Origin: Clavulina sp. PMI_390
Lineage: Eukaryota > Basidiomycota > Agaricomycetes > Cantharellales > Hydnaceae
DNA: 64,000 nt
NCBI GenBank assembly: GCA_015039315.1
Contig: WIDE01000082.1
Span: 85,530-149,529 of the forward strand
Direction: 5' to 3'
The position numbers were made by a program, and so were the translations under genes. Positions within the stretch are counted from its first letter, which is position 1. The number at the start of each line of letters is the position of its first letter. Shown piece by piece: positions 10,542 to 22,300 of the stretch. The notes beneath the pieces were generated by a model, which searched no databases, was not told the origin of the DNA, and worked only from the letters and a program-made list of their open reading frames with translations.

Positions 10542-10767
10542 ATGCACGCTGTGAGTGATGTTCGGCATGGGTATGTGGTGTAGCCACTGAATGCTCATTG
10601 TCTTCATTATCTTCCATCAGACCGACTTCACTCCCATCGATTACCACTGCGGAAATGACAACTGCAATTGCGGGGAAACGTGAGTACGCATAATCCAGGT
10701 TGTTAGAGACGATATATTAAGCAATGAGCTCAGATGCGGATGCAAGCCGGGCGAGTGCAAGTGTTAG
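10542..10767 (+). CDS. Metallothionein, 33 residues, three exons
   Basis: A tiny cysteine-rich protein that should chelate copper, zinc or cadmium through thiolate clusters in the cytosol. Exon 1 is nine bases (10542-10550, M-H-A), exon 2 is 10621-10679 and exon 3 is 10734-10767; together 102 nt, that is 33 codons plus stop, with GTGAGT..CAG introns in phase. Seven cysteines lie at residues 13, 18, 20, 24, 26, 31 and 33, in the order C-x4-C-x-C-x3-C-x-C-x4-C-x-C. The segment from residue 13 reads CGNDNCNCGETCGCKPGECK. The CxC spacing and the lack of aromatic residues in the Cys region match small fungal metallothioneins. The short non-Cys leader (MHATDFTPIDYH) resembles that of other basidiomycete examples. 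Confidence 0.88.
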
Positions 10768-11632
10768 CGGCTGTTATCTAATGACTTAAAGCCCATCCAA
10801 ATCCAAAACCGAGATATGCCATTGTAGTATTAAAACCTGAGGAGTTCAAAGCCCCGCCATTTGCCGGCGGTCCTGATAGTCTTGGCGGCCTTGAGAAATG
10901 TATCTGTGTACTCTACTTTGAAAGTTGTATACATTCCGAGCTGCGTCTAATATTTATCCGAACTCTCTTCATCGGCCATCGATGCTTCTTTCCTATATCC
11001 AAAGCATCGGATCGAGGAAAGTGGATGGAGAAAGACCGAGCTGCCGAGAGCGTGGGAACGGTTGCACCCAAAGCGGGCTGCTGACATCAGCACGCCCTGG
11101 CGTTCGCCAAGCTTCCGACCTTCGGTCGTCCCTTCTCTATTATCCTCCCCACTCGCGCATGTCAATTGCGTGAAACTTCCTATAACCGATCAACAGCATC
11201 GCCATCCTAAATAGCCTTGAACCGTGATGGAAACCGATGAGGCTGCTCGTCTAGCGCCCAGGTGGGAGGCGATCTCAGGAATGCACTGCAACAACCTCTA
11301 GTCTAACTTTCGAACGACTCTGTGATGTGACTGGGACAGAGCTGATCCTTCAACTGTTCTCAATAAGCTGCTAGTGGGATACCAAGGATGGTATGTGCGC
11401 AAGGTCCCATGACGACTTGGTGATACTCTGCTAAGATTTCACTTGCCGTAGGTCGTCATGTCCAGATGACTCTGGATCCTCCTGTGCGTGAACAAACTCA
11501 GAAGATATTATGGATCTATCGGCTTATACGCCCCTTAATACCCTCCATTCCATCTGAAAAGCCGGCTGGAACCATTGGTGCGTCCTAAATCCACACCCCA
11601 GCTACCTATTTATAGTCACCAACCCAGAATAA
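10768..11632. other. Intergenic region, metallothionein 3' side to GH-like gene
   Basis: About 860 bp with the 3' UTR of the metallothionein and the promoter/leader of the next plus-strand gene. No coding or repeat feature is supported. Confidence 0.45.
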
Positions 11633-14600
11633 ATGTCCTCATATCCCCTCCCTTCTTCAAGGTTCACGAAATCTCCATCTGAGGGAGGAACACCTGTCTT
11701 CGACTTTTGGCCCGATCTCAGTGAATACGATGAATCAGAACTGTGTGATGTTCCAAATGTTGAGCCATCTCGATACCGCGCTGGAGCTTCCGGCCAGCTC
11801 TTCTCTTCGACCAACCGTGCAGTGGTTTCCAGACACTTCCGACAGATGGCAGCACATCGAATCGACGGGGCATTATTCCAGCGCTGGGGGAATCAGTGTT
11901 TAGTACCTGAGGCTGTGTCCGGTCGCGCGATTAATCCCAATTCCATCACTGCCAAGATTGCCAGGTGAGTTATTTGATTCAAGTCCTCTCGGCGCTCATC
12001 TTCCGGTCGCTGATTGCAATCATTAGAGAGCGCGATTTAGTCCTGGACAATGTGCGCCGTGGCGCAGAGGCTTCAGAACGTGTGTTCGCAGTCATGTAAG
12101 TAGCGTCCCCTATTGCTCACCACCTTCATAGCCTAATTATCTCCGTCCCCGTGCAGGTACGATCTCACCGCGATGGATCCCAAATTTGTCCCCGATACCA
12201 TCTTGGGTGACTGGATACATCTAATGCGTGATCTACGAATCTTGGAGAGTTCAAGCTACCTCAAGCACGAGGGTGCCGCGGTCCTTGCACTAGGAGGTGA
12301 ACCTTTCTCATGTTCTTGATGCCTGTGCAGCATTTACTCATTCCGCTCATGCTATTACCTCTAGGGGTTGGTTTCGCTTCATCGGGTCAACATCCCCACA
12401 TGATCCAGTGGCTCATTAGCGAGCTACGCAAACGTACTCCTGGGGGGCTCTGGGTGGTTCTGTGCAGTACGTATTGTTTGACAGCTGATTTCTGTGCTGT
12501 CTCTCGCCTAGGAGCTCACTCCTTCTGCACCAATAGCATCAACATCCTGGCGGTCTGGCGATAACGACCAAGATCCCACACCTGGGTGGATGGACACTTA
12601 TCTCTCATCGGCGGACGCTATCTGCCCTTGGACCGTCCGGCGCTACAATGACGAAGATTCTGCCGATCACTTCTCAAACACTGTCGTCCGCGATGACGTC
12701 CGCTTCCTGAAAGCCAACTCTTCTCGAAAGCTGAGTTATATCCCGACAGTATTCCCTGGCTTCTCGGTTCGTCGCACCAGCTTCATCACTGCCACGGCGC
12801 CAATGGCTGACGCGAATTACAGATGGGCAATGCAATGCAAATGGAGGAAGCCTATAATGAAATACCTCGACAGGGAGGCTTGTTCCTCTGGCGTCAACTG
12901 ATGAATGCTCAGCGGCACAATCCACCTTTCATCTATGCCGCGATGTTTGATGAGTATGTATTATTCGCAAATACTCCGGCTATACTTATCACTCATATCC
13001 GTTTCGCAGATTTGAATCTGGAACAGCGCTGATGTCTACAATCCCCAAGGCAGACCATCTTCCTCGTTCAGGGTTCAAATTTCTCAGTCTCGACATCGAC
13101 GGCTCGGCTGCAAACGATCTCCCGCCCGACTGGTATCTTCGGATATGCGGAATGGCAGCTGTAGCGTTGAAGAATGAGATGGAGATAGATGAAGTTATGC
13201 CGAACAAGCGGTTGTTCATCGATTACTGGCACACAAGACCACGACGAAAAGAAGGTAGCCTTCCGATTCCCGAGGCAAGCGGAAGTGGTAGTGGTGGTGC
13301 CAGTGGCAGCGGTGGTGGTAGTAGCAGTCAAAATCGGCCAGCTCCCAGGATGAGTTCGGATTCTAGGCCAAGCTCCAGTGGGGCCCGAACTAATACGACG
13401 GGTAGTGGGATGTCAAGCCACGAAGCCCAGGTCGCACAGGCCTTTGCTGCTGTCCCAGAACAGGGCGACGACGAGCCCCCACCACCGCCCTACTCATTGA
13501 TGTCAGAGGGCGAAGAACCCACTGCTCCTTCAGCAACAGCAGCCACTCCCTCTGCATCATCTCCGGAGGTTTCCCAGGCGTCTGATCCTGGATCGGACTA
13601 CCTGGCAAGGCTCACTTCCACCCTGGGCTCCGTCTCTCTCGCCGATACATCCTCCGCGAGTTCTGGTTTCCCGTCAGAGAGACCGACTTCTCCCCCTACT
13701 TCTTCCTCCCCACCAGCATCGACAGGCTTTATTGGAAGCCCTTCATCTTCTGTTGACCATCATCCTGTCTCGCACGTCACCACAGCAGCGCTCCCCACTC
13801 CAACTTCTTCCAATCCATACCCCACTTACGGTGCTGGGCCACCAGGTAGTGATCGTCCTCCCATGAATCATGCGCAAACGCTGCCAACTCCGCCACCTGC
13901 CAGACCCTCTGGGCCTGCATGGGCTGGTGGCCCTATGCCCAACTATGGAGCTCCTCTTGGTGGAATGCCCAACCCAGCGAGCTCGATGCCATCCCAGACG
14001 AGCTCTTCGGGTGGGTCTCACCCGCAGTATTCACCGACTCACTCTAGTTCTCTGCCGCCCATGCCCGCGTCGTCAGGTGGTTATCCTGGTGGCCCGAGCC
14101 CCGGAACTGCTTATCCCCTTTGGGCACAGGGTCCCCAATCCCCGCATAGCCCTCCCCCCTCCACTGCACCTGTTGCTGGTCAGAACGATTACTCTACAGG
14201 ATACCCGTACGCCCGTCCTGGCGTGCCAGGCCCTAACTCTACCTACGGTAGCGAAGCTCCCATCGGTCCCGGGGGCTCATCAATTCCATCTTCTACACGT
14301 CCGAACCCTCAGGCTTGGGGTCCTGAGCCATCTTCTGGCTGGCCCAGTGGTGCTCAAAACAACTCGCAACCATACCCCGGAGCTGGTCCGTCGTCATATG
14401 GCTCACCACACCCTCCACCCTCAACGTTCCCCACACCCCAGCATTCAAATTCTTGGGGACCCGAGCAGTCCTCGGGCTGGTCTTCCAGTATTGGAATGTC
14501 TCCACAATCCTCCGCCCAGGGACCACCAGCACCCGCGCCCAGTTCGCCTTATGGATCATATCCTAGCGGTCATCCGCATGCAAACACTATTGGACCTGGC

Positions 14601-15139
14601 GCCTCCCTCTACCCGCCCAGTCCTCATAATGGCGCTGGCCCGAGCCGGCCTCATACCCCATCTGGGTGGCAAGGAGGAGCTGCTCCAGGCGGCGGGGGAG
14701 CGGCTAGCGAATACTACAACCAACAGCAGCCTGGATACTTCCCTGGTCCTCAAGCTGGTCAGCCTGGCCAGATGTCACCTCCGTTCCAAACCTCACCTCC
14801 GATTTCACCACCACCAAACCAACCAAACCTTCCGCCACGACCGCCTCCTAGACCTTCGTCTACTAACCCCGCGTCATACCAAATGCCAACGTAAGTGCTT
14901 TGTTTTCTGTCCAGTTGTCGTTTCCGATCTAAATTGACGGCTACCTTGAACTTCGCTCAATAGCCCTGCATCTTCAACAAGACCAACCCTCATACCTCAA
15001 GCTGGATTCCGTATCATTTCGAGCGTAGCCGGGGAGCAGAACGCAATGAGGGCTGACAGTGCGCTAAAGAGTAAGCCTCATTCTCTTGCACTTGTTGCGA
15101 TTAAAATCTGAAATATCAGTCCTCGGCACTAGTGGGTAG
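11633..15139 (+). CDS. GH71/GH99-like glycoside hydrolase domain with long Pro/Ser/Gly-rich tail
   Basis: Exons 11633-11964, 12027-12095, 12157-12296, 12365-~12470, 12512-~12765, ~12821-12952, 13010-14890, 14964-15070 and 15120-15139. The N-terminal ~400 residues carry YDLTAMDPKFVPDT, GDWIHLMRDLRILESSSYL, GGVGFASSGQHP, ICPWTVRRY, YIPTVFPGFS, IPRQGGLFLWRQLMNA and FIYAAMFDEFESGTALM. This block order is that of TIM-barrel proteins annotated as 'xylosidase/arabinosidase' in the GH71/GH99-like group, including the acidic MFDE motif. A tail of about 560 residues follows, with many PPP, SSS and YPG units. The last two short exons end RADSALKILGTSG. No signal peptide is visible, which is odd for a secreted enzyme. 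The join after 12470 is unclear: the best donor, GTACGT, gives the wrong phase for the exon at 12512. Confidence 0.72.
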
Positions 15140-15880
15140 GGGATTCTACGATAAATTCACGAAACGTTGAGCATAGTATGTCAATTGCTATTGTAAACGA
15201 GTACTCCAGCTTTGGACCTGTATCCAACGCGCGATTTGTATTATAATTCAATAAAAGTCTCAAGAAGGCTATATTTCTCAGGGCTTGATCTTATGCGAGA
15301 CTGATATAGAAGCCCGAGGTGCGATGCAAAGGCTGAACATTGACCATTTGTTGAATCTCCATATTCAATGGTCAACAAACCTCAATAGATCCTATTGAGT
15401 GTTTTCCGCGGCATTCTGAGAGAGAACCTCATTAAACCTAACGTGGGACCCCAGCATCGAAGTTCAACATGGAGATAAGAACACTTCTGCTCTTAGAAAT
15501 GTACATTGCCGCTCAGGTTGGCTGGTATAATCAGGAGAATTTACGCCTGCCGAAACACTTCCTTTTTGCATGGGAACAGCACATGACCTTCGTCTAAAGG
15601 ACTGAGATATCTACACAAACCCCAATACACAGCTAGCTCCTCCTCTCCCTTTCATTATATGAGAATATGGCAAACCGTTTCCGCGGGAAGAAAACTGACC
15701 CCTGTGGTGGACCACCTAACTGCGCCTTCTTTGGTTGCGTCATAGTCGCCAAGGTGAGTGTCCGAAGTCTTCCTTTATTGCTTTGATCATGTGGCACCCC
15801 ACACTGGCAGTCAACAGTGATCAACTGTAAAGCACCACTGCGCGAGTCCACCCGCCATCCTTACACCAGTCAACTCGAGA
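15140..15880. other. Intergenic region upstream of MYND gene 1
   Basis: About 740 bp with the 3' UTR of the GH-like gene and promoter/leader of the next. No gene or repeat is supported. Confidence 0.4.
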
Positions 15881-18688
15881 ATGAGTAATCCTATCACGGA
15901 ACGAGAGTCTCAAAACCTCGCCATCCGGAAGACTGAAGATGAGTTGGGTCCCATCCTTATCACTAGTGGTGACGTCCCTGCACCCTTTAAGAGCGTACCA
16001 GAGCCAGTGATATGGGGTTTGCTCTTCGAAACGTTGACTCATATAAATGACGACGCGGCGAGTGCTGATCCTACGCACTGGGCTCGCGCGAAGAAGTGGT
16101 TGAGGGCTGGAATAATCGAGCGGCTTCTGTGCCTGATTCGAGACCTGTCACCCGTGCTCAACAGGCGACTCCAAGACCACCCAGTAAGTTATTCGACATA
16201 ATTATCTGTCTCGGAGAAATAGCAAACATGATATAATTTGTCGCGTAGAGAGTACCTGCTGGTTCTGTGGAGCCGGATTCTGCTGTACAGAGGATTTGGA
16301 CGACAGCTATGAGAGCGGTCCTTTATCTATTGTCCGCGATCGTTCCACGAAGGAACATGGCTGAATTCGAAAAAGCTATTAAACAGTTTCAGACGCACTC
16401 TGTTGAGCTCTTCACGGCATTCCTAGCCATGGACGAGATGCTCGCCCCAGTTCAGTCATCAAAATGGGCCGAGCAAGCCGGATCGGCGGTAGCGAACTTT
16501 ATCGAGACACTCCTACAAGTGCTCCTGATAGGCCCAACCGTTTCTAAGTTGCCAAAGGCAAAACGGTGAGTCGTCAATGATCATGTATAGCATTAATACT
16601 GAAACATCACCGCTGCGTATCTTCCAGCGCTGAGATTCCTCAAATTGCCTTTACGCTCATCATAAAACTCCGACAGTCCTTGACAGAGTATCACCTCGAT
16701 CCCACCGCTGATACCCATCCATTTATCTGCAGTCTTTCCTCTAATATCCATGACCTTCATTCGAGCTTAGCTGTGACGGCTCAGTCTTGCATGTGGGTTA
16801 TCCTCTCAGAGGGAACATTGAAAAAGATAGACCAACATATATATGGATGCGACAGCGCCAGTGGATGTAGAAAGCACTTGACGCCATGCTTATCCCCTGG
16901 GGTTTCATCCATAACGGGTGTCTCATTCCAGTCCCTCGTGGACCAAACGACTTATGCCGAACGCGACACTTCGGAAAATAGCCAAATACATCGGCGTTCT
17001 GAGTATTGCCTTCTGGCACTCTTGGCCCAGTATGATCCCTCACCTACCGAGTTGATTAGGCTTATGAACCAGCACTCATTCATAAAATCTACACTTTGCG
17101 TTGCGAAAACAACGCTGTCAAATACTACATCTATGTTGAAATTCCGGAAACAAGAATTACCACGATCTGGGATGGATGAAATCGATCGATCTTGGCCCCA
17201 AAGTTTTGCCCGCGCCTGGGAAATGTGTATGCGGGTAGCTTCAACGGATAAAGATACCAGTGTGGCTCAAGATGCCATTGACTTTGGCATGATATTCATA
17301 CTAGAGTTGGTAACGCTGAATGATCCTGAACCATCTGAAAGCCCCAAGAAGTGTAAGTTTAGTTTATGTAGCTCTTGAAAGAATATCACTGATTTTAATA
17401 CACTATGCGATTATAGGTGGAGGTATTGTCTCCACGATCTTGGGAGGCAAAATCTCCACTTTTCTGGAGACATTCTGGAGACTATTTGGAGAGTATTTCT
17501 CCACTTCTGGCTCCAAGATGGCCTATAAAAAGTCTCCACATTCGTCCCCATAACGTCTCCACAAATTAGACATGTCTCCACTTAAGTCTCCACTAAATAT
17601 GGAGACCAGTTCCCCACTCAGTCTCCATATAATCACCACTATAACCCTTTGATTTTTTTCATTTATTCGATAGTAATTTGGGTAGAAAAAATTAAAAATG
17701 TATTAACTCTAAGTACACTGGTAATTACAGGAGAACGAAATCGAATGTGAGTGGTAGAGTGAGATATGGACCACGAGTGCTGAAATCTATCATATTAGGC
17801 AGTCAGAATGCGGCAAAATCTTTGGAAAGCTATATATTACGAACTTGAAATAACCGTGCAGAGTAATAGTGAAATGCGCTAGAGAGTGCGCGAGGCCACG
17901 GTAATGCTTCAGATGTCTCTGGCTGCTACTTGCTGCAAATCAACACTATGGGGTAAACCTAATAAGGTACCCTACCTCTAGAACGCAATCCCCAGGTACG
18001 ATCCAGCACAGAACGTCGGTTTGGCCTTAGACGAGAGCGCTGATGGTGGTTGGGAGGAGAGGTGGAGCCTGTGGGGCCGGCTCACGTGATTCATCCCAAG
18101 GCTATTCTCGCTCAAGTCTCCACTTTTTTGTGGAGACCTCAGATTTGATGGAAAACTAGGTCTCCACAAAAAGTGGAGACTGCGGGAAAAAGTCTCCACT
18201 AAAGTGGAAACTGGAGATTTTACCTCCACGTTTGTTTGCACAGTGTATATGCTCAGACTTTCTTGCAGAGTTACCTCGGAACATTTATTCCATAACTCGA
18301 TCACGTCTTTCGGAGCAGGCGGATGATTCGTCTTACGTTGATGTGCTCAGACAACAGATCACAATTGTCCACCGACGCCTCCTTTCCCGCCCAGGGGTCT
18401 CAAAGGCCTTGATCAAAGGTTGGGGCGAGCTGGTGATTTGGGTGCATATTGGCGGATCTAATGCCTCAATTGGTGCCGTCTGCAACAACCCTGGGTGCGA
18501 TTCTCTCACTACCCCCAAACACCAGTGTGCTCGTTGTCATGCATATTATTGCTCACAACAGTGCCAGCGATCGTGAGTGCCTCGCATCTTTCCTTTCGCG
18601 GAATAGTTCACCTCAACCATTCCATTCATATTCCTCATCTAGTGACTGGAAATTCCACAAGATACACTGCATCCCCGCGAAGAAATAA
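15881..18688 (+). CDS. MYND zinc-finger protein 1 (568 aa), intron 3 carries an inserted element
   Basis: Five exons: 15881-16183, 16249-16565, 16628-17352, 18257-18572 and 18643-18688. They sum to 569 codons exactly. The body is a helical region of about 520 residues, presumed to be a protein-interaction platform, with the family signature SITGVSFQSLVDQTTYAERD then HRRSEY. The C-terminus is a MYND finger at about residues 524-563: CNNPGC, CARC, YYCSQQC, then DWKFHKIHC on the last exon, so all eight Cys/His ligands are present. MYND fingers bind proline-rich partners and are often found in transcriptional or signalling regulators. The gene lies apart from and opposite in strand to the array at 43-61 kb. 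Its third intron (17353-18256, 904 bp) is swollen by a mobile-like element, but the flanking exons match the paralogues and splice in phase. Confidence 0.82.
17417..18229. mobile_element. 813-bp non-autonomous element with GTCTCCAC repeats, inside a MYND intron
   Basis: Both halves are packed with the octamer GTCTCCAC or its complement GTGGAGAC: about eight copies or near-copies on the left (17428-17635) and about six on the right (18115-18229), around a central ~450 bp of unrelated AT-rich DNA. The outermost 9 bp are inverted: GTGGAGGTA at 17417 and TACCTCCAC ending at 18229. Removing the element leaves an intron of about 91 bp, close to the size in paralogues. No coding capacity is seen, so mobilisation would need an enzyme from elsewhere. 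No target-site duplication could be identified, so the exact ends and superfamily are uncertain. It is not CACTA-ended. Confidence 0.7.
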
Positions 18689-19325
18689 TCATAAAGTACA
18701 TTTAGCTGCCAGTGTTCCATCATTGACTCACGCGCGAAGACTCCGGATTCCCCACTAGTCGGTTCACCGTTTCTTACATTTTGGATGAATTTGATCTTGT
18801 ATCCGCGATATGAGCTTTTGGCCAAACTGCTTGTTGGCGACTCCATCCACACCCATGCATTATATCATGGAGTACGAGAATCAATATAGACGACAACGAC
18901 GAACGCGCCTTTATCTCCAGTTATGATTGAACGAGAAGGTCAACTTGATACGCGAGCTAATCCATTCGAATAAAGTAGCGAGGTGTGAGACACAAAGCGA
19001 AAAAGCAGATTAAGAGAGCGAGAACGAGAGGAGGAAGCAGTGTGAAAGCTATGATCGGAGCAGCAGACGAAAGCGAGAACGAGAGCGCGTATTTGCTTCG
19101 GGGGAAGCGGAAGAATGCGAAGCATTAACAATCACAACATGGAGCAGATTGAAAAAAAAAGGTAAGTGTGTGAAATATTGGCAACAAACGAGTGGAAGAT
19201 TGGGTGGATGGTGAGATGTGGCTTAAATCAACATAGTGAGATAATGCGGAGCATAAATCACTGGGTGAAAGTTTTCAAAAAGAAGGAAGCACTATGAAAC
19301 GAACAACACTTGACGCGAAGCAAGG
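18689..19325. other. Convergent intergenic region
   Basis: About 640 bp between the stop codons of MYND gene 1 (plus) and the zinc-finger gene (minus), so it should hold two 3' UTRs. Nothing else is supported. Confidence 0.4.
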
Positions 19326-22300
19326 TTACAACATCCACCTCCTTGCTCTTGTAGTATCTTTTACAAGCACGTCTACCGCCATGGGTGCAGGCCCTGGCAA
19401 CCTGTCCCTCCAGTTTGTAGCGAGGTATGGCTGAAGAGGAACCAACGGGTCGAATGAATCACGCTCCTCCCACGCAGTAAGGAGATTATGCTCATCCATG
19501 GTGACTGTGAGCTCCAACTCTCGGACAAGATCGTCATCGAGATCTTCCTCGACATCACCATCGAGGTCTGTGCCGTCCTCTTGCTCCTCGTCTTCGTCCT
19601 CAGGAGAAGCGAGGCCCATATCGTTCGCGGTCTCTGCTCGTCTGGCTTGCTCAATCGCCGAGCCTATTTGGGCAGCGCTCAAGCTAGTGTTATTGCTTGG
19701 CATAATGTGCACGGTTCCAAACGCGGGGTTGTGAACAGCACCGCCGGAGTTCGTCATGTCCGCATAAATGGCCTGGGGCGTAACTGGAGCAGGGGATGAA
19801 TGCACGGTCGTCGTTGACGAGGCATACGACGCGTTCGAGATGCTCTCGGAGGACAAAGCGTGGGCAGGGTGGGTGGACTGCTGGAGGTGATAATCATAGT
19901 GTGCATACGGCGTGGTTGCTGAGGATGGCGGATAGTGGGGCTGTGGAGCGGATGTGGAAGGGCCTGCTTGAGATGTGTAAGCGGGTTGATGATGGATTTG
20001 CTGCTGAACCATTGACCATGATTCGTCAGTCTGTGGCCGCTGACCCGTGAAACCGTTGGAGTGAATCTCGGGATGTTGCTGATGATGCTGGTATTGTGGT
20101 CCGTAGAGTGACGACGAAAAGGATCCCTGATTCGAAAAGGCCGCGCGCTGCTGCTCGGCAGACGGAAGAGAGGCGAGGTACTGGGGATTCTGGCCTGCAT
20201 GAAGAACATTGGCTGTGGCGTTTGTGTTTCCGCCACGGGCGCTCCAACTATCGCGAACTTGCAACGGCGCCAAGCGGAGTGAATCATTTGTTCCGTCGGC
20301 ATGCAGGAGACCGTTCTGTTCGAGCGACCGCTCGTTCTTCTTCGCCGCCTGGACGGCTGCTTTCCTAAAGTTGATGAGCTGGATCCGGTCTGCCTTTGAA
20401 AGTAGCCCGAGCGCTCTGAGTCTAGTTCGTTTCCTCCTCCATGCTTTCCCACCATTGCCCGATGAGGACGGGTGATTGGGCGAATTTGGTGGAGAGGGTG
20501 ATGAGGAACTGGCTGAAGAGGCGCGCAACATGAGAAGCTTCTTCGCTGATGAAAGGGAGGGCTGGATGAGCAGCACGGCTTTTCGATTGTCCTCTCCATA
20601 CGGTCGCACAGGCGGAAGAGGGACGGATACGATGGGTGATGGGCGACGCACAAGCGCGAGCGCATTCGCATCGTCCTCGTGGGGGAGCGGGTGACAGTTC
20701 TCGTTCATAGAACCAGGGCGCCCCGATGCGTCCGGTGGGGACTGCCTCTCGTGAGGGAGGGGAGGCGGGGGACTGAGGCTAGAGCTGGCTGAACGAGAGG
20801 AGGGGTCGCGCCGAGCGATAGTAGGAGATGTTGCAGAGGTTGGGGACGTCAAGGCATCAGCCATATCCCCGTTCGCCCCATTGCCAGTAGGGGCATCCCA
20901 GACTTGGTGGCCATCGCCATTTTCGTCCCATCTCTGATGGACAAAATGGATAGACGAGGATGACTGCTGCTGCTCTGCAGCTGCATCTCTGCCACCCTCG
21001 CCTTGACCCATACCAAGGAGCCCCGCGAACGGGAACGAAATGCCAATCCCGCTCTTCGCGAGCGTTGGCTTATCTGTCCACCAGCGATACGGCCCCGAAC
21101 TCGTCAGAAGGGCAGCGTTCGTGCACCCGAGGAGCGATTGCGGGAGCCACGGTACACCGAAACAACGAACGGATTTCTGGGACTTGGAGGCAGCAGCGCC
21201 GGTACTTGAACGTGCGCGACGGCCTTGACCACGAGGCGTACCATTACCTCGTACAGTGAGGGCCGTCGCGGTAGTGGGTGAAGTCGGAGCAACGGTGGGG
21301 AAGCTCTCAGCGCGCTGAGGAGCGGGAGTCTGCAAGTGGTTCGGATGTTCCACTTGTGGGTGTTGCGGTATAGATGGATGCGATTGAGATCGCACTCCAG
21401 GGAGAGCCCCATGCGAAGTTGATGGGGCTTGTTGATGGAAGGGCTGAACGGAAGAGTATGTTCCGTTCGGGGTTGGCTCCTCATATCGAGGAGGGTAAGA
21501 AGGACCTGCTTCGGGTGGCAGATGAGGATGCGAGTGCATTTGAGGCACGAATTCGTGCTGGTTTTGATTTTGGGGTTGGTCATAATATGTGCCTGGCGCA
21601 TGTTGGAAATGAGCGTGCTGTGGCTGGGGTTGAGAGGGATGGCCATGGGGAGGAAGGGCGGGACCAGATGAGGGGACCGACGCAAATGCTACGGAAGGGG
21701 AGTGCGCATAGTCATACTGTTGTGGCTGAGGGTGTTGTTGAGGAAGGTAAGGCGGGTGCTGGGCATGGTCGAGGTGAGGAGGAGGATACGAATAGGCAGA
21801 CGAAGGGCCCGCATCTATTTGACCTGGATGAGGCTGTTGAGATGATATACCCCTACGATACGAGCAATAGCAGCCTAATTAGTGACTTCGATGATCCTGA
21901 AATGGAAGAGATAACACATACCTGAAACTACCAGTACCGTCCATCGGCTGGAGATTAGCCAAGCTAGCAGGCAGGACCCTCGCACCAGCAGTCTTTCCTT
22001 TCGTCCTGGCTCCGGTCGCAGCGTCATCCTTCGCACTCGACTTTCTCGGTCTCCTCGCACTCTTTTCTACAGTTGCGTCATCGTCGACCGCACGGCCCTT
22101 GCCCTTAGCAGAAGACGCTGCCCGCTTCCTAGCAGGAGGCTCGACAGGCGAGGCGCCAGCAGTATCCGGATCCGCCTCGCCCTCCGCATCATCCTCAACA
22201 TCTCTCTCTCCATCATCATTCTCATCCTCCTCATCTATACGCGAGTCATCGACATCCCAACTCGGCCCATCAACTCTAAACGTCCCCATCACACCCCTGA

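Noticed and set aside
13870..14937. 355-codon open frame on the plus strand
   Set aside because: Alternative frame of the Pro/Ser-rich tail of the GH-like gene. Low-complexity coding DNA commonly leaves long shadow frames; the main frame joins both neighbouring exons in phase.
17417..18229. CACTA-family assignment for the GTCTCCAC element
   Set aside because: Its termini are GTGGAGGTA/TACCTCCAC, not CACTA, and no 3-bp duplication is visible.
19754..20671. 305-codon minus-strand frame, and several plus-strand frames at 21374-21925 and 22099-22464
   Set aside because: All overlap the large last exons of the zinc-finger gene in other frames or antisense, with Arg/His/Pro-biased shadow composition.
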